DNA of 47,206 bases from a virus. Position numbers and translations under genes: made by a program. This document shows, one piece after another, positions 1 to 9,144 of this stretch; the stretch's first letter is position 1, and the number at the start of each line of letters is the position of its first letter. The notes below the pieces were generated by a model. The model worked only from the letters and a program-made list of their open reading frames with translations, was not told the origin of the DNA and did not search any database. Location: IMG/VR virus record IMGVR_UViG_3300030101_000969, positions 5,324 to 52,529 of that record, one strand, 5' to 3'.

Positions 1-424
1 TAACTCTAATGATTGTTCCAGCTATTCCGCCTTTAGTAGTACCATTTAAAGTTATAACATCATTACTAGCACCTGAGAAGAATGTTTTACCTGCTGCATC
101 GCTTTTACCCATATATAGTCCACCAACGAACTTATCTGTGCCGTCAGTTAAAATATCTAAGTCTGTAGCTGCTGTTTCAACCACAAAAGTAAAAGATGCA
201 CCTAAGTTATTAGTTTGATTTGGATCATCGTCCTGACCCGGTGCAGTAGCTATGATACTAGGCAAAGTAAATTTACCATCAGCGTCATTACAGGTAAGAA
301 TTTTACCTGCGTGTGCTGCAACTGTAAGTGTAGTGTCTGCTGTTAAACTAACTACAGAAGCATTTCCTGCTGTTATAAAACCGGCTAAAGATTGAACCGG
401 TCCTGAAAAAGTTGATTTTGACAT
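1..424 (-). CDS. Capsid-adjacent structural protein, C-terminus cut off by window edge
   Basis: The frame opens at 424 with MSKSTFSGPVQSLAGF after an AAGGAG ribosome site 8 bases upstream and stays open for 141 codons to the window edge, so the C-terminus is missing. The sequence is rich in Gly, Thr, Ala and Ser with alternating hydrophobic residues, as expected of a beta-rich virion protein. It lies directly downstream of the major capsid gene but is separated from it by a strong terminator hairpin, so it may be made at a lower level or from read-through. I recognise the general type (capsid-adjacent protein of marine phages) but cannot assign a function; decoration protein or fibre are both possible. 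Confidence 0.75.
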   Translation of the reverse strand, partial: MSKSTFSGPVQSLAGFITAGNASVVSLTADTTLTVAAHAGKILTCNDADGKFTLPSIIATAPGQDDDPNQTNNLGASFTFVVETAATDLDILTDGTDKFVGGLYMGKSDAAGKTFFSGASNDVITLNGTTKGGIAGTIIRV

Positions 425-504
425 AATTAAGTCTCCTTAATGATCTATTGTCGTGTCAAGTCTGCTAGGTCAGTCAATAGATTAAATAATCCTAGATTTA
501 GAAA

Positions 505-546
505 GAAAAAAAGGGCGATAGAATTAACTATCGCCCATTTTTTTTA
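505..546 (-). terminator. Rho-independent terminator after the capsid gene
   Basis: A perfect 9-bp stem (GGGCGATAG at 513-521 with CTATCGCCC at 528-536) with a 6-base loop is flanked by A-runs on one side and T-runs on the other, so it could work in both directions. On the minus strand it follows the capsid stop codon immediately and is followed by seven T. It probably stops most head-operon transcripts or protects the 3' end of the capsid mRNA. Confidence 0.85.
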
Positions 547-1482
547 GCTACTACCCGGTGATCCGTAGATTCCCATGTAGTCACTTACTCCGAATGAGTA
601 ACGCTCTCTAGCTTTATAACGAACATTTCCGGTGTCAAAGTCACCATCCATTGAAGTTTCTAAAGCTGTCCTTTGGAAATGTTTCAATCCATTAGGAACA
701 TCAGTAATGAGGAAGAACGCATTGTTATCTGTTAAATAGTGATTAACAAAATAACCTTCAGGTATCGACCCATTATTAACTAAAGCGTTGATGTCGTTAT
801 CAGAAGTTCCGGTTCTGCCTTGAGTTTCTAATATTCTCGTAGCAGTAAAACGTAACGCTGAAGGAACGATCAAACGTCTTGGTTTAGCTGCAACCAAAAG
901 TCCACGTTCATCTTTGAATGCTGCAATATCAATTACTGCATTTTCTAATGAAGTTTCATTGAGGTCAGTAGCTGTTACAGGACGGTTGTTATTTTTTCCG
1001 CCATCAACCAGAGGGTGTCCATCACCACCAGTTACTCCATCTCCTGATGCGGAGAATAAGTTAACTCCGTCACCAGATTGGAAAGCATTTGTAAAACCAT
1101 TGTTTAATAGATTTACGGCTTTTACCTGTTTGGTGTAAGACATTGCTCTAGCTAGTGCTTTTGTATAACGAGCAGAAAGCGAATCGTATAAATTATCCTC
1201 CATCGCTTCTTCTGTAATACTAAAGCCCATCGCTATAGTTTCGTGGTTGTAACGTGCTGTGTAAGTTTCTTGTGCTGAATCATAACTGATTGCAGAACCT
1301 TCATTCTTAACAGGAGCAGCATCAAATCCACTTAACTTCACCTCTTCCTCAAAAGAACGATCAGAGTTTTCTGTTTCGTAGATAGCTGTGTGCTCATCGT
1401 CATAAGACGTATATTCATCGCCAAAGAGTGCATTCAATCCCGGAAGCAACTCTTTTAGCATTTGTGCTCTTGAAATAGCCAT
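544..1482 (-). CDS. Major capsid protein (HK97 fold, Mu gpT-like)
   Basis: 312 residues, the usual length for a major head protein. It starts MAISRAQMLKELLPGLNALF and has the pattern of capsid proteins related to Mu gpT: an N-terminal helix, then ALARAM...TKQ around residues 110-120, a Gly/Asn-rich loop near 135-165, LIVPSALRFTATRIL near 205-220, and a C-terminal RYKARERYSFGVSDYMG strand where the chain usually ends. The ribosome site GGGAG lies 9 bases before the ATG. It is last in the packaging-portal-scaffold-capsid series and is followed by a strong terminator, as expected for the most abundant virion protein. The fold is inferred from the sequence pattern and position. Confidence 0.88.
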   Translation of the reverse strand: MAISRAQMLKELLPGLNALFGDEYTSYDDEHTAIYETENSDRSFEEEVKLSGFDAAPVKNEGSAISYDSAQETYTARYNHETIAMGFSITEEAMEDNLYDSLSARYTKALARAMSYTKQVKAVNLLNNGFTNAFQSGDGVNLFSASGDGVTGGDGHPLVDGGKNNNRPVTATDLNETSLENAVIDIAAFKDERGLLVAAKPRRLIVPSALRFTATRILETQGRTGTSDNDINALVNNGSIPEGYFVNHYLTDNNAFFLITDVPNGLKHFQRTALETSMDGDFDTGNVRYKARERYSFGVSDYMGIYGSPGSS

Positions 1483-1495
1483 TTATTTACTCCCT

Positions 1496-2077
1496 TTAAA
1501 CACCTGTGGTGTTGTCATATTGATGCCCTGCATTGAATTTAACAATAACATCTGTGAAAGCGTCACCAACTGAACTGTCAGGACCATCAACAAAGTCGAT
1601 AATTCTGAGAGGAAGCGTAGCAGTTGTAGCAGCAATAGTTGAACTATCGACAGCGTTTTTACTACGTCCAATGTCCGTTGAACCTGCGGTCTGAACAATC
1701 GCTACATTATTACCTATAGCTGTTTGAGCCAAAGAGTCATCTCCTTGCATTCTCATCAAGACATTAGGATCATCTAACACATAAGCTTTTATATCACTAG
1801 CAACCGTAGAAGCAGGATAAAACTGCGAAAATGTTAATTGTTTTGTAGTCGGATCAGTATAAGAACAACCCATAAAAACACCTGTAGGTGTTAATGAAGT
1901 AGTTCCTGTATCTTTTTCTATAGTTCCAGCAGAGACTGTTTTTACAAAGTCTCCGTAGAATATAGCGGTGCCATAGTTACTGGCTATCTTTAAGTGTCTA
2001 ACTTTTCCTGTAAAGGAACCACTAGAACTTAATGTGCCAATAGGCTCTGCACCCATAGGAGTTGCCGTTGAAGACAT
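1496..2077 (-). CDS. Head protein of unknown function upstream of capsid gene
   Basis: 193 residues, rich in Thr, Ser, Gly and Ala, without long hydrophobic or charged segments; beta strands are likely throughout. Ribosome site GGAG lies before ATG 2077. It sits between the scaffold region and the major capsid gene with only 13 bases to the latter, a place often held by head decoration or capsid-stabilising proteins. I do not recognise a named family. A second frame open at 1483-1698 is a shadow of this gene. Confidence 0.7.
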   Translation of the reverse strand: MSSTATPMGAEPIGTLSSSGSFTGKVRHLKIASNYGTAIFYGDFVKTVSAGTIEKDTGTTSLTPTGVFMGCSYTDPTTKQLTFSQFYPASTVASDIKAYVLDDPNVLMRMQGDDSLAQTAIGNNVAIVQTAGSTDIGRSKNAVDSSTIAATTATLPLRIIDFVDGPDSSVGDAFTDVIVKFNAGHQYDNTTGV

Positions 2078-2118
2078 AATTTTTTCTCCGATTAAATTAA
2101 ATAAAGCACAATTAAAAA

Positions 2119-2628
2119 TTAATTGTTGCCACCAAATTTAACCTTCGTAGTTCTTTCTGGTCTTAGTAAAGGCATACGAGGGTCATTTTCTCGTAGATAA
2201 TTTCTATCAACACCTTCCATTTGTTGCTGTGCCATGTCCTCATAGTATTTAGTTCTTTTTTGCATTGTTTCTTCAGGGGCTTTACATAGCAATAAACCAC
2301 CTATTTCAATGTTTCCTTTAGCTGCAAAATGTGATCCATAATCAGATTGTATTTTTAGTTCAGGATGTTCTTCAGCTATAACAGGTTCCCAACCTTCACG
2401 AAAACGTGTTGATACGTTTATGTTGTCGGATTCTCCTACTGTTGAAGTTCTAACCCATCTAAAAACCCAACCGTCTTGCGGTTCCGGTATCGGCAAAAGG
2501 GATTGAGGTACAAAAGCATCATTTGGACGAGTATCGTCTTTTCTTTCATCTACTTCTCTAGGTGCACGCTTATCGACTACAGACTCTTCTGTAGATTTAT
2601 CTGTGTCGTTTTCATATATATCAGACAT
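2119..2628 (-). CDS. Conserved-looking head-region protein, unknown function
   Basis: 169 residues. The first 45 are very polar (Asp, Glu, Lys, Arg), followed by a compact segment with GWVFRWVRTS and GGLLLCKAPEE and a C-terminal helix containing YYEDMAQQQMEG. An AAGGAG ribosome site precedes ATG 2628, which overlaps the stop of the scaffold-like gene as TAATG, so translation is coupled. Its place between scaffold and capsid suggests a head-assembly or minor head role. No catalytic motif is visible. Confidence 0.7.
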   Translation of the reverse strand: MSDIYENDTDKSTEESVVDKRAPREVDERKDDTRPNDAFVPQSLLPIPEPQDGWVFRWVRTSTVGESDNINVSTRFREGWEPVIAEEHPELKIQSDYGSHFAAKGNIEIGGLLLCKAPEETMQKRTKYYEDMAQQQMEGVDRNYLRENDPRMPLLRPERTTKVKFGGNN

Positions 2629-3695
2629 TAAATTTTCTCCTTTATGAGTTCTTTAGCATATCTTTCTGGACTAATCCCAAGACGCTTTGCGAGAGCGACT
2701 TGAGTTGAAGTTAACTGCACTTTGCGGGGTTTGCTACCATTATTGCGATTAGATGGTGCTACTACCGATTGTGTATTTCTGGGTGTCGCAGTTTCAGCAA
2801 CTTCGTTGCTTTCTTCAGGTGTTTCCACCCCGAAATAATCAGGGAAACGAATTCGCATACGCTTATCCACTTCCTCATAATACTTATCAGACTGTGGCGA
2901 TACACCTTCTTTAGTTACTAAAGTTTCGTGTATTCCATACGCCAACGCAGTCATTTCTTTTTGATCATCTGAACCAAACCATGAATTGTTTTTTAACCAA
3001 GCAACTGCTTTAGGGTCTATTGTTGGTGGTTGTTGTGGTATTGGTTGCTGTTGTGTAATTGGCTGTTGAGGGGCTTGTTGAGGAGCCTGTTGTGCTCTTG
3101 CCCTTTCTACTGCCAAATGATCTTCTGCAACTTTTAATTCTTGTTGAGCCTTCAACATATCATTAGTTGCATTAGTTATTTGTTCTGTATCACCTGACTC
3201 ATGTGCAGCCATGTGATTTCTCTTGGCTTGATCAAGTTGTGCTTCAGCCTTTGCTTTAACTTGTTGCATCAACGCACTTTCGCCACGTTGTACTAAAGCT
3301 GATAATCTTCTATTTTCTTCAGCTTGTTGTTTAGCAAAACTAACAGATTCTTCTCTTAGTTTTTCTGCGGCTTCTTTTGCACGTCTTTCTTCGTGAAATT
3401 CGTATTTTAATTTGTTAATACGTTTTTTTACACGTTCATCAACGCCATCTATTTCTTGTTCTATTTCAGCTTGATCTGCTTGTTTTTGTTCATCAGAACG
3501 AGGTGTTTTTCTGTCAGCCTCTGGTCTGTCATCTACAATTTCTACATCAAACTCTTCAGAAGTATCATCTGAGACTACAGTATTTTTTATGCCTAAAAAC
3601 TTCTCTTCTTGCGAATGAGGTTCTTCTTGCACTATATCTTCTACTGGTTCTACTGTTTCAAATTGCTCTTCTGCGTACTCTTCGTTTGTACTCAT
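2628..3695 (-). CDS. Scaffolding-like head assembly protein
   Basis: 355 residues, extremely charged. An acidic N-terminus (residues 1-85) is followed by a long Glu/Lys/Arg/Ala/Gln heptad-like region (about 85-205, likely coiled coil), a Gln/Pro-rich linker (about 205-230) and a C-terminal region ending in a basic helix (PRKVQLTSTQVALAKRLG). Acidic, helical, low-complexity proteins of this size between portal and capsid genes are typically scaffolds. The stop codon overlaps the next start. No protease motif is visible, so maturation would need another factor or none. The call rests on composition and position. Confidence 0.65.
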   Translation of the reverse strand: MSTNEEYAEEQFETVEPVEDIVQEEPHSQEEKFLGIKNTVVSDDTSEEFDVEIVDDRPEADRKTPRSDEQKQADQAEIEQEIDGVDERVKKRINKLKYEFHEERRAKEAAEKLREESVSFAKQQAEENRRLSALVQRGESALMQQVKAKAEAQLDQAKRNHMAAHESGDTEQITNATNDMLKAQQELKVAEDHLAVERARAQQAPQQAPQQPITQQQPIPQQPPTIDPKAVAWLKNNSWFGSDDQKEMTALAYGIHETLVTKEGVSPQSDKYYEEVDKRMRIRFPDYFGVETPEESNEVAETATPRNTQSVVAPSNRNNGSKPRKVQLTSTQVALAKRLGISPERYAKELIKEKI

Positions 3696-4081
3696 GCTTT
3701 AACCACTCCTCTTGGGTCTTCAACAACGGCTTCAACGCTGTCATCGTTTATTAATCTAAATTCTTTGCCGTGTACTAAGAATCTAGTACCGGTATAAGAA
3801 CGCATTATTATCCAATCGCCTTCTTTGCAATAAGCACCGTTAGGAAATCTTTGCTTATCTTTATAGGCATCCGGACCTAATTTCATTACAAATCCACATA
3901 TAGAGCCGAGAGATTCTCTTTCAACATAAGCAGAGGCTTTAATTATTCCTCCTTCTGTTTTCTCTTCTGCTTCGGGTAATGCAATTAATATTCGATAACC
4001 AGAGGGTTCTGGTAATTGTTTTGCTGTGGGTTCCTTTTTTTCTTCGGTTTTAGAAACCTCTATTTCTTTTGCTGCTTCCAT
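3692..4081 (-). CDS. GroES-like co-chaperonin (Cpn10)
   Basis: 129 residues. After a charged tail of about 25 residues comes a Cpn10-type core: GYRILIALPEAEEKTEGGII (compare the RVLV...EEKTAGGI pattern of GroES), a mobile-loop equivalent, KLGPDAYKD, GDWIIMRSYTGTRF and a final beta strand KEFRLINDDSV. The EKTEGGII segment and the late GD...Y strands define the family. Phages such as T4 (gp31) replace host GroES to fold their capsid protein, and GroES-like genes are known in marine phages. Placement between portal and scaffold fits a role in folding the capsid protein with host GroEL. There is no clear ribosome site; the ATG follows an AT-rich leader with a small CAGGT/ACCTG hairpin. Confidence 0.82.
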   Translation of the reverse strand: MEAAKEIEVSKTEEKKEPTAKQLPEPSGYRILIALPEAEEKTEGGIIKASAYVERESLGSICGFVMKLGPDAYKDKQRFPNGAYCKEGDWIIMRSYTGTRFLVHGKEFRLINDDSVEAVVEDPRGVVKA

Positions 4082-4126
4082 ATTTTTATTTATTGCACAG
4101 GTTAAGGACCTGCGACCTTTGCATCC

Positions 4127-4333
4127 TTATGATGTTTCTTCTGCTCTTTCTAATAGATCAAGTAAATCACGTTCAGCTAAAGCTAAACCTGCAATGATTC
4201 CAATCATATATCTGTATTCACCGTAGTCTTTACAACCTCCACCCGCCATAACATCAGTATGATTATTCATCTGCTCTCTAATCATATTACGTAAAGCATC
4301 GGGAAAGTTATCTATTATTATTTCGCTGCTCAT
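4127..4333 (-). CDS. Small protein between portal and GroES genes
   Basis: 68 residues with a helical amphipathic C-terminal half (GIIAGLALAERDLLDLLERAEE). Its start overlaps the portal stop codon (4330-4333), implying coupled translation. The sequence looks like a small head-tail connector accessory protein, but nothing in it proves this. Function unknown. Confidence 0.6.
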   Translation of the reverse strand: MSSEIIIDNFPDALRNMIREQMNNHTDVMAGGGCKDYGEYRYMIGIIAGLALAERDLLDLLERAEETS

Positions 4334-6768
4334 TTTTCTTTATTTAGAATATCAGATGCAATCTTCTCACCAATTTTTGCACCTTCTATTTTCTCTTTGC
4401 TACTTATCTCTGCTTCGTCTGTAGCAAGTCTCGCAGCTATATTAGCACTTGTTATTCTTTCTTGTGAAGCTAATCGTTCTAGTTCAGTTCCAGCAGTTAT
4501 CTTAGATTTTTGTAAATCTGCAACTATCTTCTGAGCATCTGTTTGCATTTTAGCTTTAAGTTGTGCTTCTCTAATATCTAATTCTCTGTCACGTTGTTGA
4601 ATAACAGGGTCTTTAAGTTTTTCTTGTACTTCTTTTTGCCTTTCTTCAGCTATGTCTTTATGTAAGACTCGCTGTGCCGCTTCAGATACTAACTGAGACA
4701 ATCGTAATTCGATGTCTTCTGGTAGTGGCTCATCAGGTGGTGGAAGTGGCACACCGAGTTGATCTTCTATTTCTTTTCTGTATTGGAAAGCAAGATGTTC
4801 AGTAACGTGTTCAGTAAATGCTCCTAATATTGCATTAGCATTTTTACTTTGACCAATCATTTTTCTAATCTTAGGATCATCAGCCATAGCCATGTGTACT
4901 CTTATATGTGCTTCATGGTCTTGGTACAAGAATGCTTTTACAGGTTTTTCATTTAGCATATTCATATTTTCAGATACAGGATTAGTAGGCTCTATATCTT
5001 CTTCTAGTGGAACTATACTTTCTGGATCACGTATACCTAGTGTTTCTAGCATCTGTCTATGCAGTTCTGCCATGTTATACATTTGTGGAGACTGTTGAGC
5101 AAGCTGTAAAGCTGCTTGATACTGCATTATTCTTTGTGCCGTTGTTGAAGCATTAGGGTCAGATACTGGTATTACATCTACTTCATCATCAAAATCACTT
5201 GGTAGCAGTTCTTGTCCCTCAATTTGATAAGGATATTCAGTTGGACCAAAATCTCTTATAATTCCTGAAAGAATATTCAATTCTTTCTTCATAGAAGCGT
5301 GTATTCTAGCTTGAACAGACCCCATAACCTTCATAGAACGCTCTAAAATGGCTAAAGTTGTTCCTACAGGGGCTTGATTATTCATATCAGCCACTTTCAT
5401 GTCCGCTACAGACGCAAATCTACGTCCTTCTTCAACTAAATTGTCTAATAATTGATATAAAACGCCTGAAGGCTCTTTATATGGTAAAAAAGTTATATTA
5501 TCTCGTATTGCACCACCCGGAACGTCCACATCTCTGAACTCACCCGGCATAATTGGCGTATCATCGCCTTTAATTCGCAGTCCTCTGGACTTTAAACCGC
5601 CCGGAAGGTTAGAAAGTGTGCCTGCATCTACTAATTGTCTTAATAAACTTGTTGCAGACTTTGCAATTCCACCAATTAAGTGTATTAAACCAAAACCATA
5701 GAATCCTAATCCCGGTAAATATTGGTAATGAACAAAATGTTGTCGAGACATTTTCTGTTCATCTTGTTCATACCAATTTCTCCTTATAGAAAGGATTTTT
5801 CGAGACGAAAAATCTATCGTAACTATGTAAGGTAGTGCTATTCCAGTAGGCATTCCGTCTTTTAAGTCCGGAAATTCCTCTAAATCGAGGTCAACCATCA
5901 TTTCTAACAAGGTATGTCTATTGTCATAGTCATAACTAGTGCTGTCACCAGTCAATTTATTGTACTTTTCTTGTATATCGCTTAAATCTTCTGAGGGTGT
6001 AGAGAGTTCTATGTCTCTATAGAAGCCATTTACTTGTAATTTCCTAACTTCGTTAGGAGTTTTCTTCATAATGTGCGTAGCACGTTCGCAAGTTGTTAGA
6101 TCGGAAGCACCATAACTCACTACAAAGTCTTCAGCAGGTACAAACATAGAGCATGGTCTATTCATACTAGGATCAAAATAGACTTTTCTAAAAGCAGAAC
6201 CCGCTAGAGGCAAATTAAATAGCAATTTTTCTGTCTCTGTGCGATATTCAGTCATTCTATCTGTTAAAAGATAGTTCAAATAGTCTTTAACACGGGTAGC
6301 TTGTTGCTCTTTTTCTCTTGTTATTGTGCCAACAACCTGAGTTCTGACCGGTCCTTTAGGTGGAAACACTTCAGTTATGGCTTGTGCCTGAAACCTTACT
6401 ACTGCTTCCGTCAATAATGGATGAAAAACACCACAGGCACCGTCCCAAGGGGTAGTTCTATCCTCAATTTTTAGTCCTAATTGATCTAAACCCTTTATAT
6501 ATGTTTCTTCCCAATCTGATCTTGAGTCTTTGTCACTTATATAGTTAGAAACCAAGTCAGAAGCTAACTCATCTAGGCTAGAGTCTTGCATAAACTCTGC
6601 TAAATTGTCGTTAAAATTATCTGTAAAATCTACAGCGTCAGGGTCAAAGTCTATAAGCAGACCTCCATCTTCTGTTTCTATAGCTACCTCTTCAGGATTA
6701 GTAACCAAAATTTCTAATGGAGTGCTCTCCACTATAGCTTCAGGTGTTTTTAACGGATTGTCTGCCAT
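4330..6768 (-). CDS. Portal (head-tail connector) protein
   Basis: 812 residues, in the size range of large podovirus portals. After an acidic N-terminus comes the portal-type core: DWEETYIKGLDQLGLK, a GACGVFHPLLTEAVVRFQAQ helix, then LLFNLPLAGSAFRKVYFDPS and VPAEDFVVSYGASDLTTCERATH. The C-terminal 200 residues are a long charged helix rich in Glu, Lys and Gln (about 630-800), resembling the extended barrel of P22-type portals. It lies directly downstream of terminase with one small gene between, as usual. It forms the dodecameric ring for DNA entry. Confidence 0.88.
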   Translation of the reverse strand: MADNPLKTPEAIVESTPLEILVTNPEEVAIETEDGGLLIDFDPDAVDFTDNFNDNLAEFMQDSSLDELASDLVSNYISDKDSRSDWEETYIKGLDQLGLKIEDRTTPWDGACGVFHPLLTEAVVRFQAQAITEVFPPKGPVRTQVVGTITREKEQQATRVKDYLNYLLTDRMTEYRTETEKLLFNLPLAGSAFRKVYFDPSMNRPCSMFVPAEDFVVSYGASDLTTCERATHIMKKTPNEVRKLQVNGFYRDIELSTPSEDLSDIQEKYNKLTGDSTSYDYDNRHTLLEMMVDLDLEEFPDLKDGMPTGIALPYIVTIDFSSRKILSIRRNWYEQDEQKMSRQHFVHYQYLPGLGFYGFGLIHLIGGIAKSATSLLRQLVDAGTLSNLPGGLKSRGLRIKGDDTPIMPGEFRDVDVPGGAIRDNITFLPYKEPSGVLYQLLDNLVEEGRRFASVADMKVADMNNQAPVGTTLAILERSMKVMGSVQARIHASMKKELNILSGIIRDFGPTEYPYQIEGQELLPSDFDDEVDVIPVSDPNASTTAQRIMQYQAALQLAQQSPQMYNMAELHRQMLETLGIRDPESIVPLEEDIEPTNPVSENMNMLNEKPVKAFLYQDHEAHIRVHMAMADDPKIRKMIGQSKNANAILGAFTEHVTEHLAFQYRKEIEDQLGVPLPPPDEPLPEDIELRLSQLVSEAAQRVLHKDIAEERQKEVQEKLKDPVIQQRDRELDIREAQLKAKMQTDAQKIVADLQKSKITAGTELERLASQERITSANIAARLATDEAEISSKEKIEGAKIGEKIASDILNKEK

Positions 6769-6772
6769 TTAT

Positions 6773-7060
6773 TTACCTAGATTTTTTTTTAACAACTTTG
6801 GGTTTCTTTTTTTTCTTAGGTGCTACTCCGCCTACCCAAGCTTCATTGACATCTTCAGTTGATTTATCATCAGCTATAAATTTGCCCTGTTCAGTTCTTG
6901 CTCTTGCGGGTTCTACTATTTCTACAGATTCAACAGCTTCTCTGCTTTCTTTAATTGCTTTTTCAACAGCAGCTACTTGCTCTTCTTTTTTAAGAATTTG
7001 CTCTGTTTTTTTAACTGTCTTTCCTGTAAAGAAAGATGATACTTTTGCCCAAAAACTCAT
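6773..7060 (-). CDS. Small lysine-rich protein between terminase and portal
   Basis: 95 residues: a short hydrophobic start (MSFWAKVSSFFTGK), a charged helix, and a strongly basic tail (KKKKKPKVVKKK). A good AAAGGAG ribosome site precedes ATG 7060. Position and basic tail suggest a DNA- or capsid-associated minor protein; no family is recognised. Confidence 0.6.
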   Translation of the reverse strand: MSFWAKVSSFFTGKTVKKTEQILKKEEQVAAVEKAIKESREAVESVEIVEPARARTEQGKFIADDKSTEDVNEAWVGGVAPKKKKKPKVVKKKSR

Positions 7061-7071
7061 TTTTGCTCCTT

Positions 7072-8580
7072 TTAATAATAATCTGCTCTTGTTCCTATAA
7101 ACTCTTCCTCTTCTTCGTCAGAATATAAAGGAACAAACCCACCTTGACGAAATCTCAACAACGCTTGCGTTGAAGCATCTACCAAGTCATCGTGCTCTCC
7201 ACTTGGAAAAGCAGCGAATTCTTCTATGACTTCCTCAGAGAATCTCTTCTCTGGTGCCCATACTATACCTGAAGCAAATAAATCAGCTACAGCGTTAACT
7301 CTTGCTATCTTATCATTACCCCGACTAGGGGTGTATTCTGAAACCGGTATACCCATTTGTCTTAATTCAAATATCAATGGCATCCCCGCAGCTTTACCTT
7401 CAACTATAAATGCGTCAGGTTGCCACTCTTTCCAATGATCAAATGCTTTCTTTTTTAGTTCAGGAAACTCCATACGATCCTTAAAAGCATCAAGTAATAT
7501 TACGTTGGGTTCTACAACTCCAGTTCCTTCACTTTCGTTATAAAAGACTCCCCATGTCGTACAGGCTGAATAGTCTGCACGTTGAGTCTTAAGAAAAGCT
7601 GTGTCCCAAGACTGTATTATAAATTCACATTTTGGTGGTTCATTATATTCCCAATTCTTCCACCACTCTCTTTTAACAATAGCACCCTCTTCTGAGGTAG
7701 GGTCTTGTTGATACTGAGCAGACCATTTAGCTACCGGTAGTTCTGCTCTTAACTTTTTTAATTCTTCTATGTCCCAAAACTCTTGCCACAAGCTTTTACC
7801 AGATGGAAGTATTGCCGGAAACTCTATAACCTCCCAATCATCAACACCGGCTCTGCTTTCCTGTGCCTTAAGTATTTGTCCTGTTAAATCTCTTTTGTGC
7901 CAGCGTGTCATTACAATGACTATAGACCCGCCGGGTTGTAAACGCTGTCTTGGTCCTGAAGTATAGTATTCGTATACTCTATCAAATACAGAGGGGTCGC
8001 CACTCTGTCCTTCTTGTTCTGAATGCGGGTCGTCTATAATTAGGACATCTGCACCTTTACCGGTTACCGCACCGCCAACACCTATCGCAAAGTATTCGCC
8101 ACCTTTATTTGTATTCCAACGTCCAGCAGCTTTAGAGTCAGACTGTAAAGCTACATCAGGGAATACACTCTTAAAGTCTTCCGACCCTACTAAGTTTCTG
8201 ACCTTACGACCAAAGCCTACCGCTAATTCCGCCGTGTGTGCGATCTGAATGATTTTCTTTTCTGGGTACTTACCCAAGTACCATGCCGGTAGTAAATAAG
8301 ACGCAAACTCTGATTTAGTGTGTCTAGGCGGCATATTAATAATTAGCCGTTTTAGTTCACCCCTAGCTACACGGTCAAACGCATCAGCCATCTTTGTATG
8401 ATGATATCCTTCAATAAAAGCAGACCATATATGTTTAACAAAGGGTAAGAAGTTATCGCCACACTCCTGTCTGTTCTTAGACTGTTCGTACTCTTCCAAT
8501 AAAGATAAAAACCTTTTCTGTTCACTAACAGGTAGTTGTTTGATTTTATCTAAATAAGGATTTGTCAAGTTAGCCCCCAC
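7072..8580 (-). CDS. terL: Terminase large subunit (packaging ATPase-nuclease)
   Basis: 502 residues. The N-terminal ATPase has the Walker A-like MPPRHTKS (residues 83-90) and Walker B VLIIDDPH, with the coupling motif in VIVMTRWHKRDL. The C-terminal RNase H-like nuclease shows its acidic residues in IQSWDTAF, FIVEGKAAG and HDDLVDASTQALL. This enzyme pumps DNA into the prohead through the portal and cuts the concatemer. No ATG lies near the start: GTG 8580 is taken here, but TTG 8568 after a GGGGG run is an alternative. A probable promoter (8682-8709) lies about 100 bases upstream. Confidence 0.93.
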   Translation of the reverse strand: MGANLTNPYLDKIKQLPVSEQKRFLSLLEEYEQSKNRQECGDNFLPFVKHIWSAFIEGYHHTKMADAFDRVARGELKRLIINMPPRHTKSEFASYLLPAWYLGKYPEKKIIQIAHTAELAVGFGRKVRNLVGSEDFKSVFPDVALQSDSKAAGRWNTNKGGEYFAIGVGGAVTGKGADVLIIDDPHSEQEGQSGDPSVFDRVYEYYTSGPRQRLQPGGSIVIVMTRWHKRDLTGQILKAQESRAGVDDWEVIEFPAILPSGKSLWQEFWDIEELKKLRAELPVAKWSAQYQQDPTSEEGAIVKREWWKNWEYNEPPKCEFIIQSWDTAFLKTQRADYSACTTWGVFYNESEGTGVVEPNVILLDAFKDRMEFPELKKKAFDHWKEWQPDAFIVEGKAAGMPLIFELRQMGIPVSEYTPSRGNDKIARVNAVADLFASGIVWAPEKRFSEEVIEEFAAFPSGEHDDLVDASTQALLRFRQGGFVPLYSDEEEEEFIGTRADYY

Positions 8581-8681
8581 AACGTTTATAGATTTTTACG
8601 ACTACTAGGAGAGCAATCATATTGTGGTGGTTATGAGGGCTATGGGGTTAACATTGAGCGAAGTTGCCCAAGATTTTATAC

Positions 8682-8709
8682 ATATTAAACACCTTCTCAT
8701 GTTCGTCAA
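8682..8709 (-). promoter_or_regulatory. Sigma70-type promoter before terL
   Basis: On the minus strand TTGACG (8704-8709) and TAATAT (8682-8687) are separated by 16 bases. The -35 box overlaps the stop codon of the winged-helix gene, so terL and the head genes can be transcribed independently of it. The resulting leader would be about 95 bases and contains no other gene. Confidence 0.5.
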
Positions 8710-9116
8710 GTGTTTTCTTCTAAATTTTTCATGCGGCTTCTAAAGGCATCCATGTCCCGCAGCCACTCTTTTTTCTTTTCTTCGGTGGTCATGTCCTCGC
8801 TCGAAATTTTTTTTTCCACCACTATGTCCGTCTTTTGTTCGGGCGGGGCAGTTTTATGAATGACTTTAGGCTTAACAGGTTCTGGTGTTATTTCTTTCTT
8901 AACTAAGGGAGAGTTCCTAGTAGACATCATAGTACGCCAACGTTTAGGTTGCATAGTGATCCATCCGTCCTCATGGAGCCGTTTTACGATAGCATGAATG
9001 GTAGACCTAGAGCTGACCCCAACTCGGCTCGCTATGGCTTCTAATGACGGTCCACAATGATTTTCCGCCCAATAGTCTTCTATTGATTCTAATACTAATA
9101 ATTGCCTTGGTGTCAT
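8706..9116 (-). CDS. LexA-type winged-helix DNA-binding protein without peptidase domain
   Basis: 136 residues. Residues 1-65 match the LexA N-terminal winged helix: TPRQLLVLESIEDYW, then a Pro-Ser-containing turn before EAIASRVGVSSRSTIHAIVKRL, then the wing GWITMQPKRWR. The rest is a charged Lys/Glu tail, with no LexA-type autocleavage site or Ser/Lys dyad. It is therefore a DNA-binding regulator or a packaging accessory, not a self-cleaving repressor. It lies between the small and large terminase genes and has its own promoter carrying part of the phage's repeated palindrome. I infer it may bind that palindrome and repress itself. Confidence 0.72.
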   Translation of the reverse strand: MTPRQLLVLESIEDYWAENHCGPSLEAIASRVGVSSRSTIHAIVKRLHEDGWITMQPKRWRTMMSTRNSPLVKKEITPEPVKPKVIHKTAPPEQKTDIVVEKKISSEDMTTEEKKKEWLRDMDAFRSRMKNLEENT

Positions 9117-9144
9117 AACATATATACCCCTATTCTCCGGTACC

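Noticed and set aside
914-1138. Many open frames opposite the large late genes (for example 914-1138, 4892-5098, 28687-28890, 29581-29841, 39167-39493)
   Set aside because: They mirror coding regions on the other strand, lack ribosome sites and have composition reflecting the opposite gene.
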